DNA of 58,171 nucleotides, from NCBI GenBank assembly GCA_024401095.1, contig JAKSLR010000019.1:1-58171 (forward strand). Reading direction: 5' to 3'. Below the pieces are notes generated by a model that was given only the letters and a program-made list of their open reading frames with translations, ran no database searches and was not told where the DNA came from. This DNA is from Bacteroidaceae bacterium (GTDB taxonomy: Bacteria > Bacteroidota > Bacteroidia > Bacteroidales > Bacteroidaceae). Positions 43,019 to 52,011 of this stretch are shown in pieces (position 1 is the first letter of the stretch; each line of letters starts with the position of its first letter). Made by a program: the position numbers and the translations under genes.

Positions 43019-45976
43019 TTATTTACCAGGTTTTAGCACCACTCCTATTTTCTTCTTACCATCCATCTTGACAATGACAGGCTCGTCAAAATGCACATGA
43101 CGAAGGTACTGAGTTTCTTCTACTGCAGGTTGTGCATTCAAGAAATCCTGTTCATAAATACCGTCGTTCCGATATGCGTTTACTGTGAAATAGCCCACGC
43201 CAAATGAGGTCAGATTCTGGAAGAAGTGTGTTCCTTGACTTGGATCCACACGGTAGTTTGTAAGTCCAGCCTCTACAATAACCTTAGCACAGCTGATCTG
43301 AGGCCATTTGACTGGAATACCCAGGTAAGGATCACTACTTCCCCATCGGCCTGGTCCTACAAGCACGTAGCTTTTATCTTCATTCAGGAACTTTCGGTTC
43401 ATGCGCTCCACTTCATCTGCAATTGCGGGATTATTACATGACTGATATCCTTCTGTCTTGACATAAACCACATCGTAAACCGTATTCACAATGCCATTAC
43501 CAAGAGAATTATCGCTTTTCAAAATGCATTCTTCGGAAGTATAACCAGAAAGATCTTCTGTAATTGCCTGATTATTATCTACAATAGGACGTATCTGCAG
43601 CAGATAGAATGTACCGCCTCGACTTCCGTTACCGTCTAAATTCACAGCAAATTCTATCTCCACAGGACGACGCATCTCCCCCTGCCCATACTTTAAGGAA
43701 AGTTTCAGAATCTCAGGAAGAGGGAACATGTCATATTTCAAAACTCCCGCAAAGGTAAGCAATTTACGACCACCCGGATAGAATCCATCACGGATAACCA
43801 TGTCCTCAAAGTCGTAAGTGCTACAAATAGAATTCAACACACCCCATTTTTCAGCTTCACGAAGGCGAAGAGTTTTCAGGTTAAAGCCATCATCTACCTT
43901 GAATTCATCTGTCTGGAGATTAGTATCAATGGCATAATATTTAGTTTGTGTCTCGCGTAAACAAATTTCCATTTCACTAGTCTGCAGACACTTATCTGGA
44001 TGGTAAGGACTGACACGCAATGTTTGTCCACCATCCACAATATATTTTCCAAGACCTAACGCCAAGTTCACCACACCTTCTTCTGCCTTCTCATCACCTA
44101 AAGGATAGTTGTTAATACTGCGTGCAACACCAGAAATAGCAGGATAATAGTAATCACCATACTGCTTACCTACTACCTCTTGCAAAACTACAGCCATTTT
44201 CTCCTGATCGATGACATTATTAGTCACAGTCATATATGCCTTGCTATCCTTATAATAAACAGAAGCATAAACACTCTTTATCGCGTTGCTGAGCATAGAA
44301 ATCATCTCTTCTGTCTTAGAAGCGCCCAAATATGGAATCATATAGGTAGAATACACACCAGCAAAAGGCTGATAATGAGAATCTTCCAACAAGCTAGAAG
44401 AACGAATAGCGATAGGAGCATGAACTACATGAATGAATGTTCTGAAGTCCTCCTCCAGACGAGCGGGAAGCTTAGCTCTCAAGAATGCTTTCAATATAGT
44501 CTCATCGTCTGCATTGCTCAACGCAACAGGATACAGATTATTCTTTTCCATGAACTCATCAAAGATATCTGTGCATAACACAACTGTCTTTGGAATGAGT
44601 ACATCTACATCATCGAAACTGTCAAATTCTTCATGACGCTTAAGAATGTGGTCAATAAATGCCAAGCCACGGCCCTTACCTCCTAAAGAACCCTCTCCTA
44701 TACGCGCAAAATTAGAATAACGGTCAAAACGTTCACGAAGGAAAACGGCAACAACACCCTGATTTTTCATCTTGCGATACTGAACTATCGCATCGAAAAT
44801 GATCTGACGATGAGCATCAACATCCTTATTTTCGCGCCATGTTATCTGTTTCAAGAACTCAGACATGGAGAACATGGCACGAGAACAAAGCCAACGAGAG
44901 ATATTATTATGTGAAACGTGCATAACAAGTGAGTCGCTTGGAATAGTCATGATGTTATCCTGCAAATCACGCAAATTATGCACACGAACGATTTCCTCCA
45001 AAGTTGCTGGGTTACGGAACACAAGATCACCGAAACCAAACTCTTTTTCCACAACCTTTCTCAAGTCCAAATCCATAGTCTTGGAATTCTTGTCTACAAA
45101 GGTTGCTCCCAAAAATCTAGCTTGCTCTATATTCTCGCTCTCACTGCTCTGCAATACCAATGGGATGTATTCATCTTGGGCACGAATTTCTGCAAGTAAT
45201 CTAACACCCGCCTGAGGATCTTCTACACCATCTCGCAAATAACGCGCATCACTGATAACACCCAGGGTATTCCCTTTAAAACGATTATATAATGACAATG
45301 CTTCCTCATAATTACGGGCCAATACGATTTTCGGACGTCCACGCTTTCGAAGATTTGATTCCTGGACATTCAAGCCTTCGGTAGCAAATATCTGGCTCTG
45401 CTCCAAGACAAATCGATACAAATTTGGAAGAATAGAAGAATAAAAACGGATTGAATCCTCTACCAAGAGTATCATATGAACTCCTGCCTCACGAATGTCA
45501 TGTTCCAGATTCATCTTATCCTCCATCAGTTTTATGATGGAAAGCAATAGTTCTGTATTTCCTAGCCAGCAGAAAACATATTCAAATATTGAAAGATCCT
45601 CATTTTCCATACGCTTATGAATACCATGAGAGAATGGAGTAAGCACCACAAGACGACTTTCCGGATAACCTTCCTTGATTCTTCGTGCAATATCGAAGAC
45701 ATCGCTATTGTCTGTTCCTGGCATAACAATAACCAGCTCAAAGCTATTCTTCGAGAGTTCGGTTTCTGCTGCTTCAGAATCAGAAACCAATGTAAAACGA
45801 GGAGGAGTACTCAATCCTAGACCAGCGTATTCTGAGAAAATCTTCTCATCAATACGACCGTCATCCTCTAGCATAAAGGCATCATAAGGATTTGCAACAA
45901 GCAAAACTCTATAAATTCTCCTTTTCATTAAATTTACAAAAGGAGTATCTTTCAAATAAGGGCCACGACTTTTCAT
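43019..45976 (-). CDS. Receiver-like and PEP/pyruvate-binding-domain protein, function unknown
   Basis: A 985-residue cytoplasmic protein. Residues ~20-150 resemble a receiver fold (RVLLVANPYDAF, VIVMPGTDNSD). A second receiver-like domain covers ~168-300 (ILLVEDSIRF; Asp243 in GVISDARYLRDG at the phosphorylation position). From ~420 a PPDK-type ATP-grasp/PEP-binding region follows (GEGSLGGKGRGLAF, IRSSSLLEDSHYQPFAGVY) ending near QIRPIVDN. A C-terminal block has LVGPGRWGSSDPYLG. The phosphohistidine and PEP-catalytic domains of PPDK and PpsA are absent, so it is not a complete synthase or dikinase. A signal-responsive nucleotide-binding protein is plausible. The candidate -7 box (45985-45992) is so close that the ATG at 45974-45976 is nearly leaderless; an ATG at 45926-45928 is an alternative. 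Confidence 0.82.
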   Translation of the reverse strand: MKSRGPYLKDTPFVNLMKRRIYRVLLVANPYDAFMLEDDGRIDEKIFSEYAGLGLSTPPRFTLVSDSEAAETELSKNSFELVIVMPGTDNSDVFDIARRIKEGYPESRLVVLTPFSHGIHKRMENEDLSIFEYVFCWLGNTELLLSIIKLMEDKMNLEHDIREAGVHMILLVEDSIRFYSSILPNLYRFVLEQSQIFATEGLNVQESNLRKRGRPKIVLARNYEEALSLYNRFKGNTLGVISDARYLRDGVEDPQAGVRLLAEIRAQDEYIPLVLQSSESENIEQARFLGATFVDKNSKTMDLDLRKVVEKEFGFGDLVFRNPATLEEIVRVHNLRDLQDNIMTIPSDSLVMHVSHNNISRWLCSRAMFSMSEFLKQITWRENKDVDAHRQIIFDAIVQYRKMKNQGVVAVFLRERFDRYSNFARIGEGSLGGKGRGLAFIDHILKRHEEFDSFDDVDVLIPKTVVLCTDIFDEFMEKNNLYPVALSNADDETILKAFLRAKLPARLEEDFRTFIHVVHAPIAIRSSSLLEDSHYQPFAGVYSTYMIPYLGASKTEEMISMLSNAIKSVYASVYYKDSKAYMTVTNNVIDQEKMAVVLQEVVGKQYGDYYYPAISGVARSINNYPLGDEKAEEGVVNLALGLGKYIVDGGQTLRVSPYHPDKCLQTSEMEICLRETQTKYYAIDTNLQTDEFKVDDGFNLKTLRLREAEKWGVLNSICSTYDFEDMVIRDGFYPGGRKLLTFAGVLKYDMFPLPEILKLSLKYGQGEMRRPVEIEFAVNLDGNGSRGGTFYLLQIRPIVDNNQAITEDLSGYTSEECILKSDNSLGNGIVNTVYDVVYVKTEGYQSCNNPAIADEVERMNRKFLNEDKSYVLVGPGRWGSSDPYLGIPVKWPQISCAKVIVEAGLTNYRVDPSQGTHFFQNLTSFGVGYFTVNAYRNDGIYEQDFLNAQPAVEETQYLRHVHFDEPVIVKMDGKKKIGVVLKPGK

Positions 45977-45984
45977 ATTGTCTA

Positions 45985-45992
45985 CAAAGATA
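45985..45992 (-). promoter_or_regulatory. Candidate -7 box of the PEP-binding-like gene
   Basis: The minus strand reads TATCTTTG, a full TAnnTTTG match, 8 bp before the annotated ATG. No matched -33 box. Confidence 0.45.
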
Positions 45993-46044
45993 GTGTAAAA
46001 ATGTCAAAAAAAAGCCCATCAAAGCCTTTTTTTTATGGAATTTA

Positions 46045-46075
46045 TTTGCGGAAAAAGACATTATTAGTATATTTG
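46045..46075 (+). promoter_or_regulatory. Promoter of gdhB
   Basis: TTTG (46045-46048), a 19-bp spacer and TATATTTG (46068-46075) match the Bacteroidetes consensus exactly, giving a leader of about 55 nt. Confidence 0.8.
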
Positions 46076-46138
46076 CAGCGACAAAATGTCACGAAAGACA
46101 CATATTTTTAAAGAAGAACAACCTAAATCAATACCAAA

Positions 46139-47479
46139 ATGATGGATATTAATGCCATTATGGCCAATATTGAGGCCAAGCACCCCGGAGAAGCAGAATT
46201 TCACCAAGCAGTGAAAGAAGTTCTCCTTTCTATCAAGGATGTATATGATCAGCATCCTGAATTCGAGAAAGCTGCACTGATAGAGCGTTTAGTAGAGCCT
46301 GAGCGTATCATCACTTTCCGTGTACCTTGGGTAGATGACAATGGTAAAGTACAGGTCAATATTGGTTACCGCGTACAATTTAATTCTGCCATTGGCCCAT
46401 ACAAAGGTGGATTGCGCTTCCATGCTTCAGTAAACCTTTCAATATTAAAGTTCTTGGGATTTGAGCAAACTTTCAAGAATGCATTGACAACATTACCAAT
46501 GGGTGGTGGAAAAGGCGGATCTGATTTCTCTCCTCGTGGAAAGAGCGATGCAGAAATTATGCGTTTCTGCCAAGCTTTCATGAATGAGCTATATCGATAT
46601 ATCGGCCCAGAAATTGACGTCCCTGCCGGTGACATAGGTGTTGGCGGACGCGAAATCGGTTATCTGTTTGGTCAATACAAAAAATTGACACGCGACTTCT
46701 CTGGTGTATTAACAGGAAAGAATCTTGAATTTGGAGGTTCCTTAGTTCGCCCAGAAGCAACTGGCTTTGGTGGTCTATATTTCGTTAATGAGATGCTCCA
46801 GACTGCTGGTCATGACATAAAAGGTAAGACTGTAGCTATTTCTGGATTTGGTAATGTAGCATGGGGTGCAGCAACAAAAGCAACCCAATTAGGTGCGAAA
46901 GTTGTAACCATCTCTGGACCTGACGGTTATGTATATGATCCAGAAGGAATCAGCGGAGAAAAGATAGACTACATGCTAGAGTTACGTGCTTCAGGTAATG
47001 ATATCGTAGCTCCTTATGCTGAGGAGTTCCCAGAAGCAACGTTCTACGCTGGAAGAAAACCATGGGAAGTTAAATGTGATATAGCTCTTCCATGTGCTAC
47101 CCAGAACGAGCTGAATGGAGAGGACGCAAAAGCATTAATTGCAAATGGTGTCCTGTGTGTTGGAGAAATTTCAAATATGGGCTGTACCCCAGAAGCTATA
47201 GACCTGTTCATTGAAAACAAGATGCTGTTTGCTCCTGGAAAGGCAGTAAATGCTGGTGGAGTTGCAACTTCAGGTCTTGAAATGAGTCAGAATGCAATGC
47301 ACATCAGTTGGTCTGCAGAAGAAGTTGACCAGAGACTACATGGCATCATGCATGGTATTCATACTCAATGTACTACCTATGGCAAGCAACCTGATGGTTA
47401 TATTAATTACGTGAAGGGTGCAAATATAGCAGGCTTCATGAAGGTTGCAAAAGCTATGATGGCTCAAGGTATTGTCTAA
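46139..47479 (+). CDS. gdhB: Glutamate dehydrogenase, NAD-type signature
   Basis: A 446-residue hexameric-type enzyme with the catalytic set Lys89, Lys113, Lys125 (GGGKGGSDF) and Asp165 (AGDIGVGG). The coenzyme loops read GFGNVAWGAATK (Phe237) and SGPDGYVYDPEG (Pro261), virtually the pattern of the NAD-linked Clostridium symbiosum enzyme, whose Phe and Pro at these places help set NAD specificity. It probably runs toward glutamate oxidation (catabolic), unlike the paralogue at 41616; this is inferred. It also has ISNMGCTPEA where the paralogue has GANMPSTPGA. Full promoter upstream, RlpA-like gene 6 bp downstream. A second Met lies at codon 2, so the first residue is uncertain. Confidence 0.93.
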   Translation: MMDINAIMANIEAKHPGEAEFHQAVKEVLLSIKDVYDQHPEFEKAALIERLVEPERIITFRVPWVDDNGKVQVNIGYRVQFNSAIGPYKGGLRFHASVNLSILKFLGFEQTFKNALTTLPMGGGKGGSDFSPRGKSDAEIMRFCQAFMNELYRYIGPEIDVPAGDIGVGGREIGYLFGQYKKLTRDFSGVLTGKNLEFGGSLVRPEATGFGGLYFVNEMLQTAGHDIKGKTVAISGFGNVAWGAATKATQLGAKVVTISGPDGYVYDPEGISGEKIDYMLELRASGNDIVAPYAEEFPEATFYAGRKPWEVKCDIALPCATQNELNGEDAKALIANGVLCVGEISNMGCTPEAIDLFIENKMLFAPGKAVNAGGVATSGLEMSQNAMHISWSAEEVDQRLHGIMHGIHTQCTTYGKQPDGYINYVKGANIAGFMKVAKAMMAQGIV

Positions 47480-47485
47480 TAAAAA

Positions 47486-47986
47486 ATGAATAATAAATCT
47501 CGTTTAGTTGTATTTGTATTTTGTATTGTAGCGTGCGTTACCTATTCTCTGGGACAGAGCGTAGGTAACGCTTCTTATTATGCGGATAAATTTCATGGCA
47601 AGCCAACATCTAGCGGAAAGCCTTATGACAGAAACGCTATGACCTGTGCCCATAGAACACTTCCGTTTGGAACGCTTCTAAAAGTAAGAAATCCAAGAAA
47701 CGGGAAAGAAATTATAGTAGAAGTGACTGACAGAGGCCCATTCACACGAAAATTTATGATTGATTTATCTTATGCAGCTGCAAAAGAACTAGACATAATC
47801 AGATATGGTTTTTCCCCTGTAGAAGTTACGATTCATACCCCAACAGTTATTCCATACAAATTGGCAGAACCAATAAAAGACAACAAGGAACTGCCAATCA
47901 TAGAACTCACTGATGCCCCTGTTATTCCTTTGAAAGAAGTACTAAAAACTAAGGAAATACCAGGTGATAGTTTAAAAAATAAATAA
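47486..47986 (+). CDS. RlpA-like septal ring lytic transglycosylase family protein
   Basis: A 166-residue exported protein. A hydrophobic signal (LVVFVFCIVACVTYSLGQ) precedes the double-psi beta-barrel of the RlpA family: GNASYYADKFHGKPTSSG, NAMTCAHRTLPFGTLLKV, and VEVTDRGPFTRKFMIDLS with the conserved Asp. No SPOR domain follows; the tail is short and low-complexity. RlpA proteins act on peptidoglycan glycan strands lacking stem peptides at the septum. It starts 6 bp after the NAD-type dehydrogenase, so the two share a transcript, an unusual partnership. A 19-bp stem terminator follows. Confidence 0.87.
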   Translation: MNNKSRLVVFVFCIVACVTYSLGQSVGNASYYADKFHGKPTSSGKPYDRNAMTCAHRTLPFGTLLKVRNPRNGKEIIVEVTDRGPFTRKFMIDLSYAAAKELDIIRYGFSPVEVTIHTPTVIPYKLAEPIKDNKELPIIELTDAPVIPLKEVLKTKEIPGDSLKNK

Positions 47987-47999
47987 AACACCTGAATTC

Positions 48000-48040
48000 A
48001 AAGAAACGCAGTTAATTCTTGAATTAACTGCGTTTCTTTT
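48000..48040. terminator. Strong bidirectional terminator (19-bp stem)
   Basis: 48000-48018 pairs perfectly with 48021-48039 around two bases (core GAAACGCAGTTAATTC). It lies between convergent RlpA-like and glycine-zipper genes and ends in T-run and A-run on the two strands. Confidence 0.92.
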
Positions 48041-48044
48041 ATAA

Positions 48045-48746
48045 TCAGCGAGCTGTAGTAATATCAAACTCTCGGCATGGAATTACAATTCCATTTTTAT
48101 CCGATAATTCTATTGTAAATGTTGCTATTCCAGAAGACAACTTATTATCAGAACGTATAGTAATTGTATAAGTAACATATTCACCAGGATTAAGTTGACG
48201 AATAACAGCGGGGCTAGAGATGTAAATATGACGCATCCTATTTACTTCATATACAAGTGGGGTTATTTCGCTTGCAGTACGATTACCTGTATTATGAACC
48301 TCAAATAATAGCTGACATTCTTCTTCTGAATTAATGACACGATTGCGATCAGCATCAATAAAACGCAGATTCTTTATCTGCAGTGAATTCAAGACCTCAC
48401 TACTTTCACGGACTTCGTGGGCATGATGTTTAGTTGGATAACTTTGACGTGTAGTTGCATCATAATCATGATAATCCCGATTATAGTCTGCTTCACGTTC
48501 CTTTGCCATAGGAACGCGTTCTTCAGGAGGAGTTGTAACAGCATTTCCAATCGCTGCACCTGCAACTGTTCCAAGGATTGTCCCAAACACATCACCAGCA
48601 AAACCGCCATGTCTGCCACCAATCATACCACCTATCTGTCCGCCTACGTGCGCTCCAACCATTGTTCCGGCAACTTGGCTACCAGGACCATAACAACTGG
48701 TCATAAATGGTAAAAAAGAAGAGAGTAATAATACTTTAAATTTCAT
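48045..48746 (-). CDS. Glycine-zipper lipoprotein
   Basis: A 233-residue lipoprotein (lipobox MTSC). Residues ~20-70 form a glycine-zipper helix (GTMVGAHVGGQIGGMIGG, then GTILGTVAGAAIGNAV), as in outer-membrane glycine-zipper proteins that associate with membranes. The C-terminal ~110 residues are a beta-sandwich-like part with LQIKNLRFIDADRNRVINSE and ending CREFDITTAR, possibly an Ig-like domain. Function is unknown; envelope homeostasis is a guess from the zipper. It is monocistronic, with a -7-like TAAGTTTG at 48776-48783, and ends at the terminator shared with the RlpA-like gene. Confidence 0.8.
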   Translation of the reverse strand: MKFKVLLLSSFLPFMTSCYGPGSQVAGTMVGAHVGGQIGGMIGGRHGGFAGDVFGTILGTVAGAAIGNAVTTPPEERVPMAKEREADYNRDYHDYDATTRQSYPTKHHAHEVRESSEVLNSLQIKNLRFIDADRNRVINSEEECQLLFEVHNTGNRTASEITPLVYEVNRMRHIYISSPAVIRQLNPGEYVTYTITIRSDNKLSSGIATFTIELSDKNGIVIPCREFDITTAR

Positions 48747-48775
48747 AAGTTCCTTTTATAAATGATTTGACAATG

Positions 48776-48783
48776 CAAACTTA
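48776..48783 (-). promoter_or_regulatory. Candidate -7 box of the glycine-zipper gene
   Basis: The minus strand reads TAAGTTTG, a full match, 29 bp before the start. No matched -33 box. Confidence 0.4.
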
Positions 48784-48817
48784 ATGATTTTTTGAATACA
48801 ACAGCAACAAAAATAAA

Positions 48818-48847
48818 AAAAACCGCTCTTTAATAAGAGCGGTTTTT
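48818..48847 (-). terminator. Terminator of the ribosomal superoperon
   Basis: AAAAACCGCTCTT (48818-48830) pairs with AAGAGCGGTTTTT (48835-48847) around TAAT, with a minus-strand T tract. It follows rplQ. Confidence 0.9.
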
Positions 48848-48865
48848 CAAGATATAGCAATTTAA

Positions 48866-49327
48866 TTATTCTGCCTTTGGAGCTTCAGCCTCTGCAACAG
48901 GAGCTGCCTCTACATTCTTCTTAGAACGGCGAGTACGAGTCTTCTTTGCAGCAGTCTTTGCCATGTTTTCATCGAAATCTACCAATTCGATAAAACACAT
49001 TTCTGCATTATCACCTAAACGGTGACCAGTCTTAATAATACGTGTATAACCACCTGGACGATCAGCAACCTTAACAGAAACCTCCTTGAAAAGTTCTGTT
49101 ACAGCAAACTTATCCTGCAAATAAGAGAATACTACACGACGTGAATTAGTGGTATCCTGCTTAGACTTTGTAATCAATGGCTCAACAAACTTCTTCAAAG
49201 CCTTTGCCTTTGCGACGGTCGTAGTGATTCTTTTGTGCATAATCAAAGAGATAGCCATGTTTGAAAGCATAGCATTTCTATGAGATGCAGTACGGCCGAG
49301 ATGGTTAAATTTCTTATTGTGTCTCAT
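48866..49327 (-). CDS. rplQ: 50S ribosomal protein L17
   Basis: 153 residues. The core (about 1-115: [40 protein letters not shown]) is L17 and sits at the base of the large subunit. A C-terminal extension of about 35 residues is rich in Lys, Arg and then Ala/Glu ([16 protein letters not shown] and on), longer than in E. coli. It is the last gene of the alpha operon, 6 bp after rpoA, and ends in a terminator. Confidence 0.97.
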   Translation of the reverse strand: MRHNKKFNHLGRTASHRNAMLSNMAISLIMHKRITTTVAKAKALKKFVEPLITKSKQDTTNSRRVVFSYLQDKFAVTELFKEVSVKVADRPGGYTRIIKTGHRLGDNAEMCFIELVDFDENMAKTAAKKTRTRRSKKNVEAAPVAEAEAPKAE

Positions 49328-49333
49328 TTTTTA

Positions 49334-50326
49334 TTAATCTTTATCTAATTTATACTTAGAAATATCTGTTCCAAACGAAAGATTCAGACTCTCGAGCAAA
49401 TCATCAAGCTCAGTGAGCGATTTCTTACCAAAGTTGCGGAACTTAAGAAGATCAGTCTTATTAAACTGAACCAAGTCACCCAAGGTTTCAACATCAGCAG
49501 ACTTTAAGCAATTCAATGCACGAACTGAAAGGTTCATGTCTGTCAACTTAGTCTTCAACAACTGACGCATGTGGAGAACCTCTTCATCGAACTCTTCATT
49601 ACCATCAAGATCTGAATTCTCAAGAGTAATTTTCTCATCTGAGAATAACATGAAGTGGTAAATCAGAATTTTGGCAGCTTCTTTCAAAGCATCCTTTGGT
49701 TGAATGGAACCATCAGTAGTAATTTCCAGGATTAATTTTTCGTAGTCAGTTTTCTGTTCTACACGGAAATTATCTACCATGTATTTTACATTACGGATTG
49801 GAGTGTAGATAGAGTCAATTGGAATAGTATTAACATCAGTACAGAACTGGCGATTTTCCTCTGAAGGAACATAACCACGGCCCTTATTAATAGTGATGTC
49901 CATCTTTAAAGATGTTCCCTTTGCCAAATGACAGATAACTAAATCGGGATTCAACACTTCAAATCCAGTCAAGAACTTGTTGATATCACCAGCCTTAAAC
50001 TCAACAGAGTTTTCGATAGTGATAGTAACCTTCTCATTCTCGATTTCTTCAACTAATCTCCTGAATCTTACTTGCTTCAGATTCAAAATAATGTTGGTTA
50101 CATCCTCCTTAACACCTGTAATGGAAGCGAACTCATGCTCAACACCATCAATAGTAATGGTATTGATAGCGTAACCTTCCAAAGAGGAGAGAAGGATTCG
50201 GCGAAGGGCATTACCAACGGTAGTACCAAAGCCTGGCTCCAACGGACGAAATTCGAATTTACCGAATTTGTTGTCGGACTCCAACATTATTACTTTATCA
50301 GGTTTTTGAAATGCTAATATCGCCAT
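49334..50326 (-). CDS. rpoA: DNA-directed RNA polymerase subunit alpha
   Basis: A 330-residue alpha subunit of normal size. The N-terminal assembly domain begins [20 protein letters not shown] and carries [23 protein letters not shown] flexible linker precedes the C-terminal domain (about 250-320), with [20 protein letters not shown] and the [13 protein letters not shown] helix that contacts upstream DNA and regulators. It scaffolds RNA polymerase. It is co-transcribed after rpsD (8 bp) and before rplQ (6 bp). Confidence 0.98.
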   Translation of the reverse strand: MAILAFQKPDKVIMLESDNKFGKFEFRPLEPGFGTTVGNALRRILLSSLEGYAINTITIDGVEHEFASITGVKEDVTNIILNLKQVRFRRLVEEIENEKVTITIENSVEFKAGDINKFLTGFEVLNPDLVICHLAKGTSLKMDITINKGRGYVPSEENRQFCTDVNTIPIDSIYTPIRNVKYMVDNFRVEQKTDYEKLILEITTDGSIQPKDALKEAAKILIYHFMLFSDEKITLENSDLDGNEEFDEEVLHMRQLLKTKLTDMNLSVRALNCLKSADVETLGDLVQFNKTDLLKFRNFGKKSLTELDDLLESLNLSFGTDISKYKLDKD

Positions 50327-50334
50327 AAATTTTA

Positions 50335-50943
50335 TTAGTTCTTAGAGTACAACTCGACAATCATCTGTTCCTTAATGTTCTCTGGGATATCCTCACGAGC
50401 TGGAACATGGAGAAGCTTACCTGACTTCAGGTTCTCATCCCACTCCAACCATGGATACTTAGCATGGTTAAATCCAGCCAAAGCATTAGTGACAACTTCA
50501 AGAGATTTAGACTTCTCGCGTACACCAATAACTTGACCTGGCTTAACTGCATAAGAAGGGATATTAACAACCTTACCGTCAACAACAATGTGACGGTGGC
50601 TTACCAACTGACGTGCTGCAGCACGAGTTGGAGCAATACCCAAACGGTAAACAACATTGTCAAGACGACCCTCTAACAACTGCAATAAAACTTCACCGGT
50701 AACACCATCCTTACGAGCAGCCTTGTCAAACAAGTTGCGGAACTGCTTCTCCAAAACACCGTAAGTATACTTAGCCTTCTGCTTTTCTGCAAGCATCTGA
50801 CCATACTCAGAAGACTTCTTTCTTCTGTTATTACCGTGCTGGCCAGGAGGGAAATTTCTCTTAGCCAAAACTTTATCTGCTCCAAAAATAGGCTCACCAA
50901 AACGACGAGCAATTCTTGATTTAGGTCCAGTATATCTAGCCAT
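50335..50943 (-). CDS. rpsD: 30S ribosomal protein S4
   Basis: A 202-residue primary 16S rRNA-binding protein that starts 30S body assembly. Features: [20 protein letters not shown] at the start, the [18 protein letters not shown] segment and the S4 RNA-binding domain ([20 protein letters not shown]). In E. coli and B. subtilis S4 represses its own operon by binding an mRNA leader. Here it follows a 119-bp gap after rpsK that can form a structured RNA (50969-51047), the likely place for such control. Confidence 0.98.
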   Translation of the reverse strand: MARYTGPKSRIARRFGEPIFGADKVLAKRNFPPGQHGNNRRKKSSEYGQMLAEKQKAKYTYGVLEKQFRNLFDKAARKDGVTGEVLLQLLEGRLDNVVYRLGIAPTRAAARQLVSHRHIVVDGKVVNIPSYAVKPGQVIGVREKSKSLEVVTNALAGFNHAKYPWLEWDENLKSGKLLHVPAREDIPENIKEQMIVELYSKN

Positions 50944-50968
50944 TTTATTTCTAAATTTAATTTGTTAT

Positions 50969-51047
50969 AACCTGCTCTCAGTTTAGTTGCAGCCGCGCAT
51001 CACAGAAAGGAATGTAATCCAAAAATTAACATCCGTGAGGGCAGGTT
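50969..51047 (-). ncRNA. Candidate structured leader RNA upstream of rpsD-rpoA-rplQ
   Basis: On the minus strand AACCTGCCCTCA (51047-51036) pairs with TGAGAGCAGGTT (50980-50969), 11 of 12 pairs, closing a 55-nt interior. Within it GGATGT can pair with ACATTCC with one bulge. Every other gene junction in this operon is at most about 55 bp. A ribosomal-protein-binding leader, most likely for S4, is inferred; covariation is untested. Confidence 0.5.
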
Positions 51048-51062
51048 TAATTTGGTTATCTA

Positions 51063-51452
51063 TTAAACTCTTCTTCTCTTTGGAGGACGACAACCATTGT
51101 GTGGAAGTGGAGTTACGTCAATAATTTCTGTTACTTCGATTCCTGCACCGTGTACAGTACGAATAGCAGATTCACGACCATTACCTGGACCCTTAACGTA
51201 AGCTTTCACCTTTCTCAGGCCAAGATCGTAAGCAACCTTTGCACAATCCTGGGCAGCCATCTGAGCTGCATATGGAGTGTTCTTCTTAGAACCTCTAAAT
51301 CCCATCTTACCAGCAGAAGACCATGAAATAACCTGACCCTCGCTGTTTGCCAAAGAAACAATGATATTGTTGAAAGATGAGTGAACATGGAGCTGACCCA
51401 TTGCATCAACCTTTACGTTTCTTTTCTTAGCTGCGACTGTTTTTTTTGCCAT
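51063..51452 (-). CDS. rpsK: 30S ribosomal protein S11
   Basis: A 129-residue protein of the 30S platform, near the mRNA exit. Characteristic stretches are [20 protein letters not shown], the [16 protein letters not shown] helix, [15 protein letters not shown] and the C-terminal [15 protein letters not shown]. Normal length. 18 bp after rpsM, and followed by the gap with the candidate leader RNA. Co-transcribed with the alpha operon. Confidence 0.98.
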   Translation of the reverse strand: MAKKTVAAKKRNVKVDAMGQLHVHSSFNNIIVSLANSEGQVISWSSAGKMGFRGSKKNTPYAAQMAAQDCAKVAYDLGLRKVKAYVKGPGNGRESAIRTVHGAGIEVTEIIDVTPLPHNGCRPPKRRRV

Positions 51453-51470
51453 ATCTAACTATAAACTTAA

Positions 51471-51851
51471 TTACTTAGTAGCTTTTTTCTTATTTGCAAC
51501 GGTCTTCTTCTTACCTTTACGAGTACGTGCATTATTCTTTGTACTCTGACCACGAACTGGAAGACCCAGACGATGACGGACACCACGATAGCAACCAATA
51601 TCCATCAAACGCTTAATGTTCAACTGGATTTCTGAACGGAGATCACCTTCAACTTTGTAACCCTCAGCAATAGCCTCACGGATTGCTGCAGCCTGATCAT
51701 CAGTCCAATCCTTAACCTTAAGATCTTTATCTACACCTGCAGTCTCCAAAATCTTAGCTGAACTTGAACGACCTATACCAAAGATATAAGTCAAAGCGAT
51801 TTCACCTCTCTTATTCTGAGGTAAATCAACACCAACAATTCTTATTGCCAT
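51471..51851 (-). CDS. rpsM: 30S ribosomal protein S13
   Basis: A 126-residue head protein of the 30S subunit that contacts the 50S at the B1 bridge. Typical features: [20 protein letters not shown], the helix-hairpin-helix [14 protein letters not shown], and basic C terminus [20 protein letters not shown]. 32 bp after rpmJ and 18 bp before rpsK. Confidence 0.98.
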   Translation of the reverse strand: MAIRIVGVDLPQNKRGEIALTYIFGIGRSSSAKILETAGVDKDLKVKDWTDDQAAAIREAIAEGYKVEGDLRSEIQLNIKRLMDIGCYRGVRHRLGLPVRGQSTKNNARTRKGKKKTVANKKKATK

Positions 51852-51883
51852 ATACTAGAAATAATTTTTTCTTCTATTACTTA

Positions 51884-52000
51884 TTAGCCCTGACGCATCT
51901 TATACTTAGGGTTCTTCTTGTTAATCACAAACAGTCTTCCTTTACGACGTACAATAACGCTATCAGGAGTACGCTTCTTTAATGATGCTCTTGTCTTCAT
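51884..52000 (-). CDS. rpmJ: 50S ribosomal protein L36 (cysteine-free)
   Basis: A 38-residue gene with ATG at 51998-52000, TAA at 51884-51886. It reads [20 protein letters not shown], then [18 protein letters not shown], a clear L36. The zinc-ribbon cysteines and histidine of the classical C+ form are missing, as in other Bacteroidetes that use the C- form. It sits between infA (11 bp) and rpsM (32 bp), the standard order. Confidence 0.95.
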   Translation of the reverse strand: MKTRASLKKRTPDSVIVRRKGRLFVINKKNPKYKMRQG

Positions 52001-52011
52001 ATGTATTCTTT

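Noticed and set aside
43019..45976. Phosphoenolpyruvate synthase or pyruvate phosphate dikinase
   Set aside because: The phosphohistidine swivel and PEP/pyruvate catalytic barrel are absent; only the ATP-grasp-like part is shared.
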